From Rhizomys pruinosus (taxonomy: Eukaryota; Chordata; Mammalia; Rodentia; Spalacidae): a stretch of DNA of 64,000 nucleotides. Location of the stretch: contig VZQC01000265.1 in NCBI GenBank assembly GCA_009823505.1, positions 5,779,625 to 5,843,624 of the forward strand, in the 5' to 3' direction. A model generated the notes under the pieces. The model was not told the DNA's origin. It did not search any database and saw only the letters and a list, made by a program, of their open reading frames with translations. Positions within the stretch are counted from its first letter, which is position 1. Each line of letters opens with the position of its first letter. Positions 1 to 11,105 of the stretch are shown piece after piece. A program made the translations under genes and the position numbers.

Positions 1-812
1 TCAGTTTTGGAGAAGATTCAATGAGGGTGCTGAATAGAAAGAATCTTTGGTATTTAGGTGGACTATTTGGTAGATGTCTGTCAGGTTCATTTGGTATATA
101 ATATTGTTCAGTTCAGATGTCTTTCTGCTTATTCTTTGTCCTGACATGTTTAATGGACACAATGGGGTATTGAAGTCCCATACTACCAGTGTGTTGGAGT
201 TAATCTGTGACTTAAAGTCCTGTAGAATTCTGTTTATGAAGTTTGTGGCACCAGAGTTTGGTGGGTATAAATTCATTATTGTGATATATTCTTGGTTAAT
301 TGTTCCTTTGATAAGAATGAAGTGACCCTCTTCATTTCTTCTGATTAATTTTAGTTTGAAGCCTATTTTTTTTTAATTTTATTTATTTCTGTATGTGCTT
401 GAATGTACTGTCTGCATGCAAGTCTGTGCACCCGTGTCGTGCAATGCCGCAGAGGTCAGAAGAGGGTCTCGGATTCCCATGGAACTGGAGTTCTCCTGGA
501 GTTGGAGTTTCAGACAGTTCTCGGCCGCCATTTGGGTGCTGGGGATCGAACCCAGGTCCTCTGTAAGAGCGGTCGGCGCTCTTAACCGCTAGGCCATCTC
601 TCTAGCCCCGTTTAAAGCCTATTTTATCTGATATTAGAATAGAAACTCCTGCTTGTTTCTTAGTGCTGCTTACTTGGTATATTTTTTTCCATCCTTTCAC
701 CTTAAGATAGTACTTGTCCTTGAAGGTGAGATGGATTACAGACAACAAGAAAATATGGGTTTTGTTTATTAATCCATTCTACTAATCTATGCCTCTTAAT
801 TATAGGGTTCAG
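1..812 (-). mobile_element. L1 fragment A: ORF2 endonuclease region, interrupted by a B2
   Basis: The reverse strand encodes decayed L1 ORF2 endonuclease sequence, N-terminus at the high-coordinate end. The IKRHRL motif lies at about 780-803, a KKQAGVSILISD-like block at 610-660, and the block around the EN catalytic DFNTPL motif at about 165-185. A B2 (370-609) splits it. The copy begins within the first 20 codons of ORF2 at about 812 and runs off the window at base 1. It is a dead fossil. Confidence 0.85.
370..609 (-). mobile_element. B2 SINE inside L1 fragment A
   Basis: T-rich tail first, then the 3' half, then the A/B-box head ending in CTCTAGCCCC, so the element is on the minus strand. 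It is flanked by an imperfect 16-bp duplication of host L1 sequence: GTTTGAAGCCTATTTT at 354-369 and GTTTAAAGCCTATTTT at 610-625. It belongs to the B2 type with the 17-nt internal duplication (TGGAGTTCTCCTGGAGTTGG part). Confidence 0.9.
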
Positions 813-964
813 AGAAATCTAGCCTGGAGCCAAAGAATGGGTTCCAGATGTTCCCTATGTATTGCACAGCTGCTGTCACCTCCCACTACCTGTGAGCCAT
901 GCCGCTACCTCCCAATGCCTGTGGGCCACCTCTCCTGCCTCTTGACTCCTGCTGGCCACCCAGA

Positions 965-2068
965 TTTTTGTCTTTATGTCTGTTTACATCTGTGGAATAA
1001 AACCAACTTGATCATGGTGCATGATCTTCTTGATAAATGCCTGCATGCTGTCTGCAAGTATTTTATTAAGAATTTTTTTGCATCTATGTTCATTAGGGAT
1101 ATTGGCCTCTAGTTTTCTTTTTGTGCTGTGTCCTTATTTTGGTATTGGAGTAATGCTGGCTCTGTAGAAGGAGTTTGGGAGTTCTCCCTCTGTTTCTAAA
1201 TATATTTTAAATAATTTAAGTAGTATTGGTTGTAGATATTCTTTGAAGGTCTGGTAAATTCTGCTGTGAATCCATCTAAACCTGGGATTTTTTTAGTCAG
1301 AAGGTTTTCTATTGCTGTCTAGATCTTATTTGTTATGGATATGTTTAAGTTGTTGATTTCTTCTTGGTTTAACTTTAGCGGTTTGATTGAATCTAGAAAT
1401 TCATCTGTTTCTTTTAGATTTTCTAATTTAATGGAGTTTATATTTTAAAAGTATTCTCTTATGAATCTATGGATGGATTTAGTATCTGCTATGTTTCCCT
1501 TTTCGTCTCTGAGTTTCATTGATCTGTGTTTGCCCTTTCTTTTGTTTAGATGTGCTGAGGGTCCATTTCTTAAAAGAACCAGCTCTTAGATTAAGAAATT
1601 CTTTGTATTGTTTTCTTTGTTTCTATTTCATTAGTTTCCGTTCTGATTTTTGTTATTTCTTCCCATCTGCTGGCTTTGAGTTTGTTCCTGTCATTTCAGA
1701 TTCTTGTTGAGACATTTATTTGTACCCTTTCTGATTTTTTTAGTGTAGGCACTTAGCACTCTAAACTTCCATTTTAGGATTACTTTTAATGTATCCCAAA
1801 GGTTTTGTTATGTTGTGTTTTCATTTAGGAATTATCCGGGATTATTTTATTTATTTCTTGATTTATCTTTGGCTTTCCCATCATTAAGAAGTGCATTGTT
1901 TAACCTCCATAAGTTCATGCAGTTATTAGAGTTTCTTTTGTTATTGATTTTAAGCTTTATTGCCTTATGGTCAGATAGGATACATGCAATTATTTCAATT
2001 TTTATATTTGTTAAAGTTTGTTTTGTGTCCTGGTATGTGGTCTATTTTAGGGAAAATTCGATGGGCTG
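965..2068 (-). mobile_element. L1 fragment B: ORF2 reverse-transcriptase to endonuclease segment
   Basis: Read on the minus strand this is old L1 ORF2. The RT motif HDQVGFIP is legible at 994-1016, and sequence then runs upstream through the linker towards the endonuclease, stopping at about 2068. Multiple stops and frameshifts are present. There is no 3' UTR, and its order relative to fragment A is wrong for a single insertion. GC-richer sequence at 813-964 between A and B is unassigned. Confidence 0.8.
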
Positions 2069-3347
2069 ATGAGTAGATGTGTATTTTTTAACATTTTCAT
2101 TGAAGTTATGTGCATTTCATACATCATTTCTCAGTCCAATCTAGACTCGTCTTCCATGCCCCCCACTCCACCCAAGTTCATGCACCCTGCCATCCCCACC
2201 CTGTATCTTTTTCTGATTCTTTTCAAAGTTTTTCAAAGCAGAGGATTATTGTCCTTGAGGGAACTTTATTGTTTCAGTTGGTTCCCTATCCCTGTTCCTT
2301 TGCTGTTATTCCCTCCAATCTGTACCACCTCAACATATGCATATATATATATATATATTACATATAGTTTGAAGTCTGGTAAGGGTTGCTTTGGCTTCGG
2401 CGGGGTCTTTTGTTTTCCATATGAATTTAAGGATTTTTCCAAGTCTGTGAAAGAACTCATGGGGATTTTAACTGATATAGCATTGAATCTGTAAATGGGT
2501 AGAATTTAATAGACATCTATAATATTTTTTTGCAATCGTGAGCAGCGAGGTCTTTCCATCTTCTGAGTCTTCTTCATCTCCTTCTTCAGGGGTTTAAAAT
2601 TTTTGTTGTTGAGATCTTTGGTGTCTTTGGTTAGGTTTGTTCCCAGATATTTATGTTTTGAGGCTATGGTGTAGTGGAAGAATCTTTATGTTCCTTCTTC
2701 AGTTGCTTGTTGTTGATGTAAAGAAGGCTACTGATTTTTGTAAGTTTCATTTTGTGTCCTGCCACTTTACTGAACTCTGACCATTTGGAAGTTTTCTGGT
2801 GGGTTTTAGCATCCCTTAGGAAACTATCATATCATCTGCAGAAAGGATACTTGATCCTCTTTTCCAATTGTATTTCTTTAATTTCCCTTTCTTGTCTTAT
2901 TGCCCTAGCAAGCATTTCAAGCATATTAGAAGAGGAGTGGCAATGGGGGCAGCCTGTGTGTTCCTGCCTTTAAGGGGAATGTTCTGACTTTTTCTCAATT
3001 TAGAATGATGTGGCTGTGGTTTCTTGTATATGGCTGATTACATTGAAGAATGACCCTCCTGTCCAATCCCTCTAGGACTTAAAGCATGGAGGGATGCGGT
3101 TTGTCAAAGGCGTTTATCATTGGACATCATTGTTGTTGTCTTCGTCCATTATGTGTTTTATGTTACTTATTAATTATATATGTTGAACCATCCTGTTATC
3201 TCTGGTATGAATCCAACTTGGTCATGATGGTATGCTCTTTTTGATCTGGTCTTTATGTGATTACAAGTATTTGTTGAGAATTTTGTATCTGTGTTCAGAA
3301 TGTTTGTATCTGTGACCCATCTGAGATGGGTCTATATTTTTCTTTTT

Positions 3348-3486
3348 TTTTTTTTTTTTTTTTTTTGGTCTTTGGACAGGGCTCCTGTAGCCCCAGCTGT
3401 CCTGGAACTCATCTGTAGACATGGTGGCCTTGACTCACGAAGATCCTGCCTCTTGCCTCCCGGGCTAGGAAAAAGGCGTGCGCACC
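3348..3486 (-). mobile_element. B1 SINE in L1 element C
   Basis: T-rich tail, then GGTCTTTGGACAGGG, the GTCCTGGAACTC block and an AAGGCGTGCGCACCA end, so a degenerate B1 on the minus strand. Flanks carry ATTTTTCTTTTT at about 3336-3347 and 3487-3498, a probable 12-bp TSD made ambiguous by the T-run. Confidence 0.8.
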
Positions 3487-3716
3487 ATTTTTCTTTTTGG
3501 TTAATTTTTATTTGAGTTTTTATAGTAAAAAAGGAATTTGGGAGATTTCCTCTGTATTCTTCTGAACGGTTTGAGAGTAATGGCTGTAGCCTTCTTAAAT
3601 GTTTATAGAATTCTGTGTGACCATCTGGACTGGGCTTTTTTTTTTTTTTTTTTTTTGAGTTTATTTATACTCTTCAAATTTCCTCAATCTATGTTTGTTT
3701 AAAATGTCAGTCTCTT

Positions 3717-4642
3717 GCTGAAACACCTTAAGAGAGCTTATCATCACTAATCATTAAGGAAATGCAAATAAACCACTTTAAAGATATCATCTTACTCCAA
3801 TAAGACTGGCTAAGATCAATAAAAACAAATAATACCAAGTGCTGGAGAGGTTGTGAGGAAAGGGAACACACTCCACTGCGTTGGAATGAACCACTATTGG
3901 AAAGCAGTGTGGAGAACCCTTGAAAGACTTGGAAATGAACTTGCCACCCGACCCAGCTACCACTCCTGGATATACCCTCAAGATCTCACCCACCACAGAG
4001 ATACAAGCAGCCATTTTATTTCAGCTCTTTCACAATAGCAAGGAGCTGGAACCAACCCAAATGCCCATAACCAACCCACATACCCTCAACTGATGAGTGG
4101 ATAAAGAAAATGCTACATCTACACAATGAGTTCCATGCAGCAGTAAAGAAAGATGACATCATGAGCTTTGCAGGAAAATGGCTGGAGCTAGAGATATCAT
4201 GCTGAGTGAAGTAACACAGTCCCAGAAAAACAGACATGATGGTATCCTCATCTGTGATGCGTGCCATCAACCTAGTTTAGTAAGATTGTGCACTGCCCCT
4301 TGAATTTTGTCCAAGCTTGGCAGGTGAATGCATATTGGACAACAACAACAACAACAACAACAACAACAGACAGGACTGCATCAAGAACTGACTGAAACAG
4401 TGAATTCTGCTCACAACATCAACTTCCACATGAATATTGAAGAAGACTAGAAAAGAAATGAAAGCTAGTTTCGGCAGAATGCATTGAGTTCTGGTGGCAC
4501 GCGGGAGAGGCGAAATGGGATNGGGGGTCATGGGTCTAGATTTGATAAAAATATATATAAATAAGTAAATTTAAAAAATAAAATAAAATAAAAAAATTTT
4601 TTAAATGAAGAAAGCTATACAAATAGTAAAAAAAAAAAAAAA
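3717..4642 (+). mobile_element. L1 element D: 5'-truncated L1 nested in L1 C
   Basis: Plus-strand ORF2 C-terminus begins at the ReMQIN motif (about 3760). It passes CWRGC-like sequence at 3840-3855 and a 3' UTR with a (CAA)n run (4339-4369), ending in an A-rich tail at 4630-4642. An exact 11-bp duplication, GTCAGTCTCTT at 3706-3716 and 4643-4653, brackets it. Removing the insert restores continuity of the host minus-strand ORF2. One ambiguous base (n) occurs at 4522. Confidence 0.9.
4339..4369 (+). repeat. (CAA)n microsatellite in L1 D 3' UTR
   Basis: About ten CAA units in the 3' UTR of the nested L1. It is probably a local expansion within the element. Confidence 0.9.
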
Positions 4643-5979
4643 GTCAGTCTCTTCTTGGTTAAGCTTTGTTGTTTCCCAGGATTTCAAATATTCATCCATT
4701 TCTCTTAGGTGTTCAAGTTTAGTAGAGTATAGGTTTTTGAAGTATTCCCATATGATTGTCTGGATTTTTTTCATTGTCCATTGTGATATATCCCCTTTCA
4801 TCACAAATTCTATTGATTTGGAGTTGCTATTTCTTTCTTTTGGTTAACTGGGCTACAGGTCTGTCTATCTTGTTTACCCTTTCAAAGAACCAATTTTTGG
4901 ATTCATTGATTCTTTGTATTGTTTTCTTTGTTTCTATTTTATTGATTTCTTCTCTTATTTTTGTTATTTCTTCCTGTCTGTTGGGTTTAGGCTTCATTTG
5001 TTGTTGTCTCTCAAGTGTTTCTAGCTGCAGTGTTAGATCATTTATTTGCACCCTTTCTGTTTTTTTAATGTAGGCATTCAGGGCTATAAATTTCCCTCTT
5101 AGGACTGCTTTTAAAATATCCCAAAGGTTTTGTTGTGTTGTATTGTCATTTTCATTTAGTTCCATGAATGCTTTTATTTCTTTCTTAAATTCTTCCTTGA
5201 CCTACTCATTATTCAGGAGTGTGTTCTTTAGTCTCCATGTGTTCTTGTAGGTGACAGGGCTTATGCTGATGTTGATATTGAGCTTTATTGCACTGTAGTC
5301 TGATAGAATGCATGGAATTATTTCAATCCTTTTGTATTTGTTGAAGTTTATTCTGTTTCCCAGTATGTGGTCAAGTTTGGAGAAGGTTCCATGTGGTGCT
5401 GAGTAGACAGTATATTATCTGGTGTTTGGGTGGAATATTTGGTAAATGTCTGTTAGGTGTATTGTTTGGTGGCTGGGTGGAATATTCTAAAGTTGTCTGT
5501 TAGGTCCATTTGATCTATGATACCATTTAATTTAGGTGTTTCTTTGTTTATTCTTTGTTCAGATGATCTGTCTATTGAATAACGTGGGGTACCGAAGTCA
5601 TCTACTATTTTTGAGTTGGAGTTAATCTGTGACTTGAAATCTAGTTCTACACTTTTTATGGAATTGAGTGTCTAAAGTTTGGTGCATATGTTTATAATTG
5701 CAGTGTCTTATTGCCTAGTTTTTCCCTTGATCAGAATTAAGTGCCCTTCTTTATCTCTTCTGACTGATTTTAGTTGGAAGTTTGTTTTGTCAGGGTGATT
5801 AGGATAGCAATGCCTGTCTATTTCTTCATTCAGTTGGCTTAGAATATTTTTTCCACCCTTTCCCACTAAGGTGATGCATGACCTTGAAGGCGAGATGAGT
5901 TTATTGTAGATAATATAAAGATGAGTTTGGGTTATTAATCCATTCAAGTACCTAGTATCTCTTGATTATGGAACTGAGA

Positions 5980-7605
5980 CCTTTGTTCCTTTTTAATTAT
6001 TGTTATTATTGAAAAACAGTTGAACTTTATTATTGAAAGATATGTGTTGGTTACTGTCATTTTACTTTCTGCTCACATTCTTAGTCCTACTTTGTGTCTT
6101 TGTAATGATAGCTTCATTTGTTTACTTTCTGTGGCCTCTTGGGCATGGTTACTTCTTTCCCTGGCCCTGTGTATGGCTTCTGGTATTCTCTGTAGGGCTG
6201 CTTTGATGGAGAAAAATTCTCTAAGCCTATTTATATAATAGAAGATTTTTCTTTCTCCTTTGACTATAATAGATAGTTTTCCTGCTTCAAGTAACCTGAG
6301 TTGGCATTTAAAACTTAGAATACATTGCACCAGGCTTTTCTGGCTTTTAAAGTTTGCATTGAGAAGACAGCTATTAGTCTGATGGATTTTCCTTTATAGG
6401 TAACTTACTGTTTTTCTTTTGCAGCTTTCAGTACCCTGTCTTTGCACTGTATCTTTTGTGATTTTACTATGCTATGCTGTGGGGAGTTTCTTTCCTGGTC
6501 CTCTCTATTTGGTGTTCTGTGTGCTTCTTATATCTGTATGAGTATGTCTTCTCTTAATTTAGGGAAGTTTTCTTCTGTTGAAGATCTGATCGATGCGATT
6601 GACCTGAGATTTTTCTCCTCCCTCTATGCCTCTTATGGGTAAGTCTGTGTTTCTTTTTCATGGTGTTTCACAGTTTTTGCATGTTACATTTCTGTGTTTT
6701 TATTTTTTATGTTCTTTGCTTGAGTGGTCCAGTTCTCCAACTTTATCTTCAAGTCTTGATATTCTGTTTTCCACTTGATTCATTCTGGTTGTAAGACTTT
6801 CTCCTGTTTTCTCAAATTAGGTTACTTACTGAATTTTCTAATTCTAGCTTCAGCTTAGCTTGACTTTTCTTCAATATTTCTCTTTGGTGAATTCGCTTTT
6901 CAAATCCTCAGTTGTCTTTGTCATTTCATTCAGTCATATATTTCCATTTCCTTGGGCTTCAGTTAGTAGCCCATTCTTATCCTCTTTGAGTTCTTTGAAG
7001 TATTTGTTTATGTGTTCTTTCAGGTTCCTACATTCTTTGATTATGTTTATGATTATTCTTTTAAGTTCTGTATCTGGAGATTTTCTGAGTAGGATGCTTC
7101 TATGGGACTGTTGGGATTTGGTGGGAACATATCTTATTTTTTCCTATTATTTGTATTTTTGCAAATTTTCCCGGGCATATGGACTTCCTTTGTTGTTTGT
7201 GTGTCTGACATCAAATTCTATCTGCCTTTATTGATGGAAGTTTGGCTCTATTTTTATAGCTGTCATAGTTTGGCTGATTTCTGATCAGACGGGAATAGTT
7301 AGTTGGTTTGTGTTTCAAGTTCTTACTTTTGATTTTTTTATTGGGGGGACAGGAGTGATTTTAGGTTGGTGTGATGTACAAGGTGAGAACTCACAGCTAG
7401 GACTGTGAGCATGCAGATGGTGGCAGGGGGGTCTAGCTCTATCCAGCACAGAGGGCTAGTCTGGAGCTGGAGCAGTGCTTCCCAGAGGGGAAAGATGGCC
7501 ACAGAGTGGGTGGAGCTCTGACTAGCTTACTACATGGTCAGCAGGTTCTGGGTCCTGGGCCAGAAGGGGGAAGATGGAGCTGGACAGCGACTTTGCAGTG
7601 CATTT
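5980..7605 (-). mobile_element. L1 C 5' region (ORF1/5'-UTR-like)
   Basis: T-rich on the plus strand, with phrases typical of antisense 5' portions of old mammalian L1/HAL1: a GAGAAGACAGCTATTAGTCTG-like block at about 6360-6380, TTTATAGGTAACTTACTG at 6394-6411, and TTTTTCATGGTGTTTCACAG at 6653-6672. No long frame survives. A GC-richer block at 7380-7605 would sit at the 5' end on the minus strand, where L1 promoter sequence is expected. That placement is inference. Confidence 0.55.
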
Positions 7606-7607
7606 GC

Positions 7608-7715
7608 TGTGTTCCAGACACTGCTCCAATGACCTTGCAGCTTTCACTTCATTCACAAATAACACTGAGTTCATACCATTTTTACATCCATTTTACAGAT
7701 AAGAAAATTTTATTA
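7608..7715 (-). mobile_element. MIR fragment
   Basis: Contains the antisense MIR signature CCATTTTACAGATAAGAAAA (7689-7708), preceded by degenerate sequence typical of the MIR 3' half. Ancient and divergent. Confidence 0.6.
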
Positions 7716-7719
7716 GGTA

Positions 7720-8262
7720 CATTTTTTTCTGCTATGATAAAACATCATGACCAAGGCAACTTCTAGGAAAAAAAAAAAAAAAGAATTTATTTGGCTGATT
7801 CCTGAGGGAAAAAGATTTGTCATGGTCAGATGAGGCATGGCAGCAGAGGTGGCCGGAGCAGAAAGTGGAGTAGGTCCACATCTTTAAGAACAATGAAGGT
7901 GCCAGGCGTTGGAGCACACCTGTAGTCCCAGCAACCTTAAAGGCGTAGCAAGCGGATCTCGGGTGAGTTCAAGGCCCAGCCTGGTCTAATAGGTGAGTTG
8001 TCCAGAACACATGGGGTACAGGGACCCTGCAAAAAAAAAAAAAAAAAAAAAAGAACACGAAGGAAGCAGAGAAAGCAAGCTGGAAGTGGGCAGGGCTTTG
8101 AACTTCCAAAGCTCACCCTCGGTGACATGTTTCCTCCACCGAGACCATGCTGCTGAGCCTTCCAAAAGAGTGCCACCAGCTGGAATCAATAATTGGAGTC
8201 TATGCCTAACATTTTTCACTCAAGCCACAGTAGATTCACACTGCTGGACATTTATATAACTT
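7720..8262 (+). mobile_element. Rodent medium-reiterated repeat (RMER1-like, name tentative) split by a B1
   Basis: Begins CTGCTATGATAAAACATCATGACCAAGGCAAC-like, then GAATTTATTTGGCTGAT and a GGCATGGCAGCAGAGGTGG block. It resumes after the B1 with GAAGCAGAGAAAGCAAGCTGGAAGTGG and CCTCCACCGAGACC. The same family recurs at 13.66, 15.48, 32.04, 33.96 and 55.47 kb. The formal family name needs a library search. Confidence 0.7.
7899..8050 (+). mobile_element. B1 SINE nested in a rodent repeat
   Basis: GCCAGGCGTTGGAGCACACCTG head, AAGGCCCAGCCTGGTCTA middle, and a 22-A tail. An approximate TSD, AAGAACAATGAAG (7886-7898) and AAGAACACGAAG (8051-8062), shows insertion into the older repeat. Confidence 0.9.
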
Positions 8263-9528
8263 GTCAGGGTGGATCAAAGTAATAAATATTGAAAAGCAAG
8301 GGCACAATTCTGACAACTTATGCCTGCCATTCTTCCCTTCCTAGAAAGCCCAAAAATTAGCTAAGAACTGCTTTTTAAATTTCCTAATAATAAGACATCC
8401 TCTACCAAACACCTCTCAATCTTCTCTGGGATGCTATGGGAGCTATTAAGCAAGGCAGATGTTTAATTTAGTCCTGGCAAGAAGAGATGTCTGCCTTCCC
8501 ATTTACTCACTTTAATCCTTAATTGCCACCTGGCCTCCCCAAGCACTCTGTCTAATTTACTTTGCTCCTAGTTGCAATCATAGGTTGAGCCCCAAAGACA
8601 TCTGGAGTCTCCAAACCCACTAGTGTTAATCAGAAACAAACACAAAACCAAGGACAAACCCTTTAGAAATCTCTGGCCATGGGTGGTATGTGTCTGTAGG
8701 GTCCTGAAAGTTCCAGGCCCCTGCTTAGTAGCAGTGGATGGGGAGGTGGGGTTAACTAGCCCTGTCAGATTTCAGCATCTCTAACTGAGTTGCCCTGAGA
8801 GCAGGGCCATGGTTGGTGGAAGGTCAGCTGAGGCAGCTTAGGAAGTACTCAGGTCAAGCTGGAGAACAAAAACCCTGGAGAGCAGTGGTCACAGCAGGTA
8901 AAAGGAAGAAGGAATAAAGGATGAAACAATAGCTAGAGCTGGATCTGCTATGGCAAATATCCAGCTTTGGGTCCTATGTAGTCCTTAATTGTTCTGGAAA
9001 TAGCATAGCTGAGTGGAACCCTCAACACACCTTTATCTTTCTGTGCCTACAGGCTGTATCTATCAGACGATGTAGAAGTGTCACATAAACCTGGAAAAAC
9101 TGATCACAAAAATGTGAGAAGTTTTTCTGTGTTTTCATTTTGGTATTTTAACTTCAATTTTCCAATCTTTCTTAGGGATATGAGGCCCCAGCAGTGGTCT
9201 GAGCCTTGGACATTGTGTTTGCCTTTCGTGCTTTGTGGAGAATAACACATAAACCAGATTTCTGAATAGAGTAGGCCATACAGAAATGTATGCTTAATAT
9301 GTGAAATTGAAATGCTTGCTACCTCCTTACCTGTCTCATAGGGTTGTTCTGGGCTTGAAAAATAAACACGAAAGTGCCCCAAAGTAACCTCTCTCCTCCC
9401 TCCTTGCCCTCTTCATCTCCATGCATGTGGTCCCAAATTAGGAGGTTGTACATGTTTTCATCTTCCCTGTGCAAACCATTTCTTCCCATACATGGGATCA
9501 TAGGAGCCCTTAAAAGAAAGCAGGGCCA
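8263..9528. other. No recognised gene or repeat
   Basis: Mostly unassigned sequence. The part at about 8390-8590 has several TTAATT/TTTAAT cores and CAGATG/CACCTG E-boxes and looks less repeat-like than its surroundings. No splice-bounded frame or RNA gene could be supported. Confidence 0.4.
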
Positions 9529-9755
9529 GGGCTGGAGAGATGGCCTAGCAGTTAAGAGCGCAGACTGCTCTTGCAGAGGACCCGGGTTCGATTCCCAGCA
9601 CCCACATGGTGGCTGAAAACCGTCTTTGATTCCAGTTCCAGGGGAATCCGACGCCCTCTTCTGACCTCCGCGGCATTGCATGACACGGGTGCACAGACCT
9701 ACATGCAGACAGTACATTCATACACATACAAAAATAAATAAAATTAGAAAAAAAG
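9529..9755 (+). mobile_element. B2 SINE (no internal duplication)
   Basis: GGCTGGAGAGATGGCCTAGC head with RNA polymerase III A-box region, GGGTTCGATTCCCAGC B box at about 9586-9601, and an (A)-rich AATAAATAAA tail. It lacks the 17-nt duplication and so acts as the reference form for that variant. Confidence 0.92.
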
Positions 9756-10124
9756 GAATCAAGGCCAATCACCCATTTGTCCCCTCCCTGCTGAGTATTT
9801 TCTCATCTCAAGCATGACTATACTTTCCACCTATATCTTCCCACTTCTTCCAGACAATAATAAATGAGTTTCTTACTCAACCTATAATCCAAAGAATCAA
9901 GGGCCATCAGAGGCTGATAGCCACACTTATAGGAGAAACTGAAGCAGGTAAATCAATAAAGATCAAACAGAAGAGGGGAAGAAATGAAGGAGGAACCAGA
10001 GGAAAATTCTTTCCTCAGTTCTAAAATCACACTATTTCCTGAGTTCCATAGGTCAAGTCCAAAGACAGGTCTTTGAGATGGAAGGCAAGGGAAATTCTAG
10101 CTATTGCTAACCTTCAAGAAAGAC
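9756..10124. other. Unassigned sequence
   Basis: No gene, SINE or obvious old repeat recognised between the B2 and the following L1. Confidence 0.35.
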
Positions 10125-11105
10125 TGCAAAGATACATGCACATCTATGTTTATTGTAGCTCTCTTCACAATAGCAAAGAGCTAGAACCAACCCAAATGCC
10201 CCTCAACTGACGAGTGGATAACAAAAATGTGGTACATCTACACAATGGGGTTCCATCCAGCGGTAAAGAAAGATGACATCATGAACTTTGTAGGTAAATG
10301 GATAGAACTAGAAGCCATTATGCTAAGGGAAGTAACACAGTCCCCCCAAAACAAATGAGGAATGGTTTCCCTTATTTGTAGACACTAACACCAAATCCCC
10401 CACCTGAAAGGCAAGCTGAGCAGCGTTATTGTTATATTTCTTTCTATCCGAAAGTAACTGTCATGTTATAATGTGAATCCCTTAATGAGCCCTAGAATTA
10501 AATTATCACTTACTTTCAGACATGGTAATTAATGTATATGGGTGGATGGTATATATTCATATTTTTTGGTCTTTTTGAGACAGGGTCCCCCTATAGCCCT
10601 AGCTATCCTGGAACTCACTCTGTAGACCAGGCTGGCCTTGAACAGAGATCCGCCCGTTTCTACCTCCCAAGTGCTAGGATTAAAGATGTGCACCACAACG
10701 CTCAGCTTATATTTTAGAGTAATATAAAATTAAAGGGAAAAAATGTGAACTCCTAAACATATATCAGAGTTAACATACAGTTTATTTCTGGAAGACATAA
10801 TTCTGGTACATATATGATGTTTATATAGCATATTTTGGAGCAATACAATTGAGAGGGGACCACAACAACATAAGGACTGGGTCAAGGAGTGGACTGATAT
10901 AGTTAAATTCTGCCCAAAACAATAAGCCTTTGCAGAGGAAAACTAAAAAGACTGAGAGAAAGATGCATGACATGTATGGCAGAATGCATCAACTGGGGTG
11001 GGGTGGGAGGAAGGTAAAGGGGAATATGTCTAAATTGAACTGAAAATGATGTCTGAAATACAGAAAACATCAATGAAAGTATTATATTAAAAATTATTAA
11101 AAAGT
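10125..11105 (+). mobile_element. L1 element E: 5'-truncated, ORF2 C-terminus plus 3' UTR
   Basis: Starts in the last codons of ORF2 (DTCTSMFIVALFTIAK at about 10129-10176, NQPKCPS following) and runs through a 3' UTR containing the GGGGTGGGGTGGGAGGAAGG polypurine motif (about 10995-11014), ending near an A-rich 3' end at 11090-11105. A B1 lies at 10565-10708. It shares its 3' UTR with L1 F (24.6 kb) and L1 C. Confidence 0.88.
10565..10708 (-). mobile_element. B1 SINE in the L1 E 3' UTR
   Basis: GGTCTTTTTGAGACAGGG through TGTAGACCAGGCTGGCC to GTGCACCACAACGCTCAGC, read from tail to head, so minus strand. The uninterrupted paralogue at 24745-24785 reads straight across the insertion point (GCATATTTTAGAG), which confirms the insertion. 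Confidence 0.92.

Larger units (their letters stand above)
2345..5970 (-). pseudogene. L1 ORF2 pseudogene of element C
   Basis: Degenerate ORF2p (endonuclease-reverse transcriptase of L1; normally about 1,275 aa). The longest intact stretch is about 110 codons at 4827-5165 and contains the conserved [13 protein letters not shown] and NKIDRP motifs of the linker upstream of RT. The endonuclease part is at 5165-5970 (RDKEGHLILIKG-like block near 5720-5750). The RT core lies at 2345-3705. It is broken by frameshifts, stops and two insertions and is truncated after the PLPDFKLY motif, so no activity is expected. Confidence 0.85.
2082..7605 (-). mobile_element. L1 element C: long, internally deleted, decayed L1
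   Basis: On the minus strand the order is 5' region (about 7605-5980), ORF2 (about 5970-2345), then the terminal 3' UTR (about 2340-2082). The 3' UTR matches the other L1 3' ends in this window (10.9-11.1 kb and 24.8-24.97 kb). The C-terminal third of ORF2 and most of the 3' UTR are missing: the PLPDFKLY motif at about 2360-2385 abuts the UTR and an (AT)n run. A B1 (3348-3486) and a plus-strand L1 (3717-4642) are inserted in it. The 5' part (6.0-7.6 kb) resembles L1 5'/ORF1-proximal sequence and ends in a GC-richer stretch at 7380-7605, but I could not identify an ORF1 RNA-binding domain. Confidence 0.8.

Noticed and set aside
1815..2494. Plus-strand frames of 84-141 codons over the first 7 kb, hydrophobic and membrane-like
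   Set aside because: They are antisense readings of L1 ORF2/5' sequence. The T-rich strand produces Phe/Leu/Ile-rich frames resembling membrane proteins.
9530..9620. tRNA-like sequence (A and B boxes) at SINE heads
   Set aside because: These are the tRNA-derived heads of B2 and ID SINEs. They lack complete cloverleaf folding and mature tRNA ends.
10532..10717. Short frames over B1 elements containing ELTL/GLELxS-like words
   Set aside because: Antisense B1 translation, recurring at each B1 copy.
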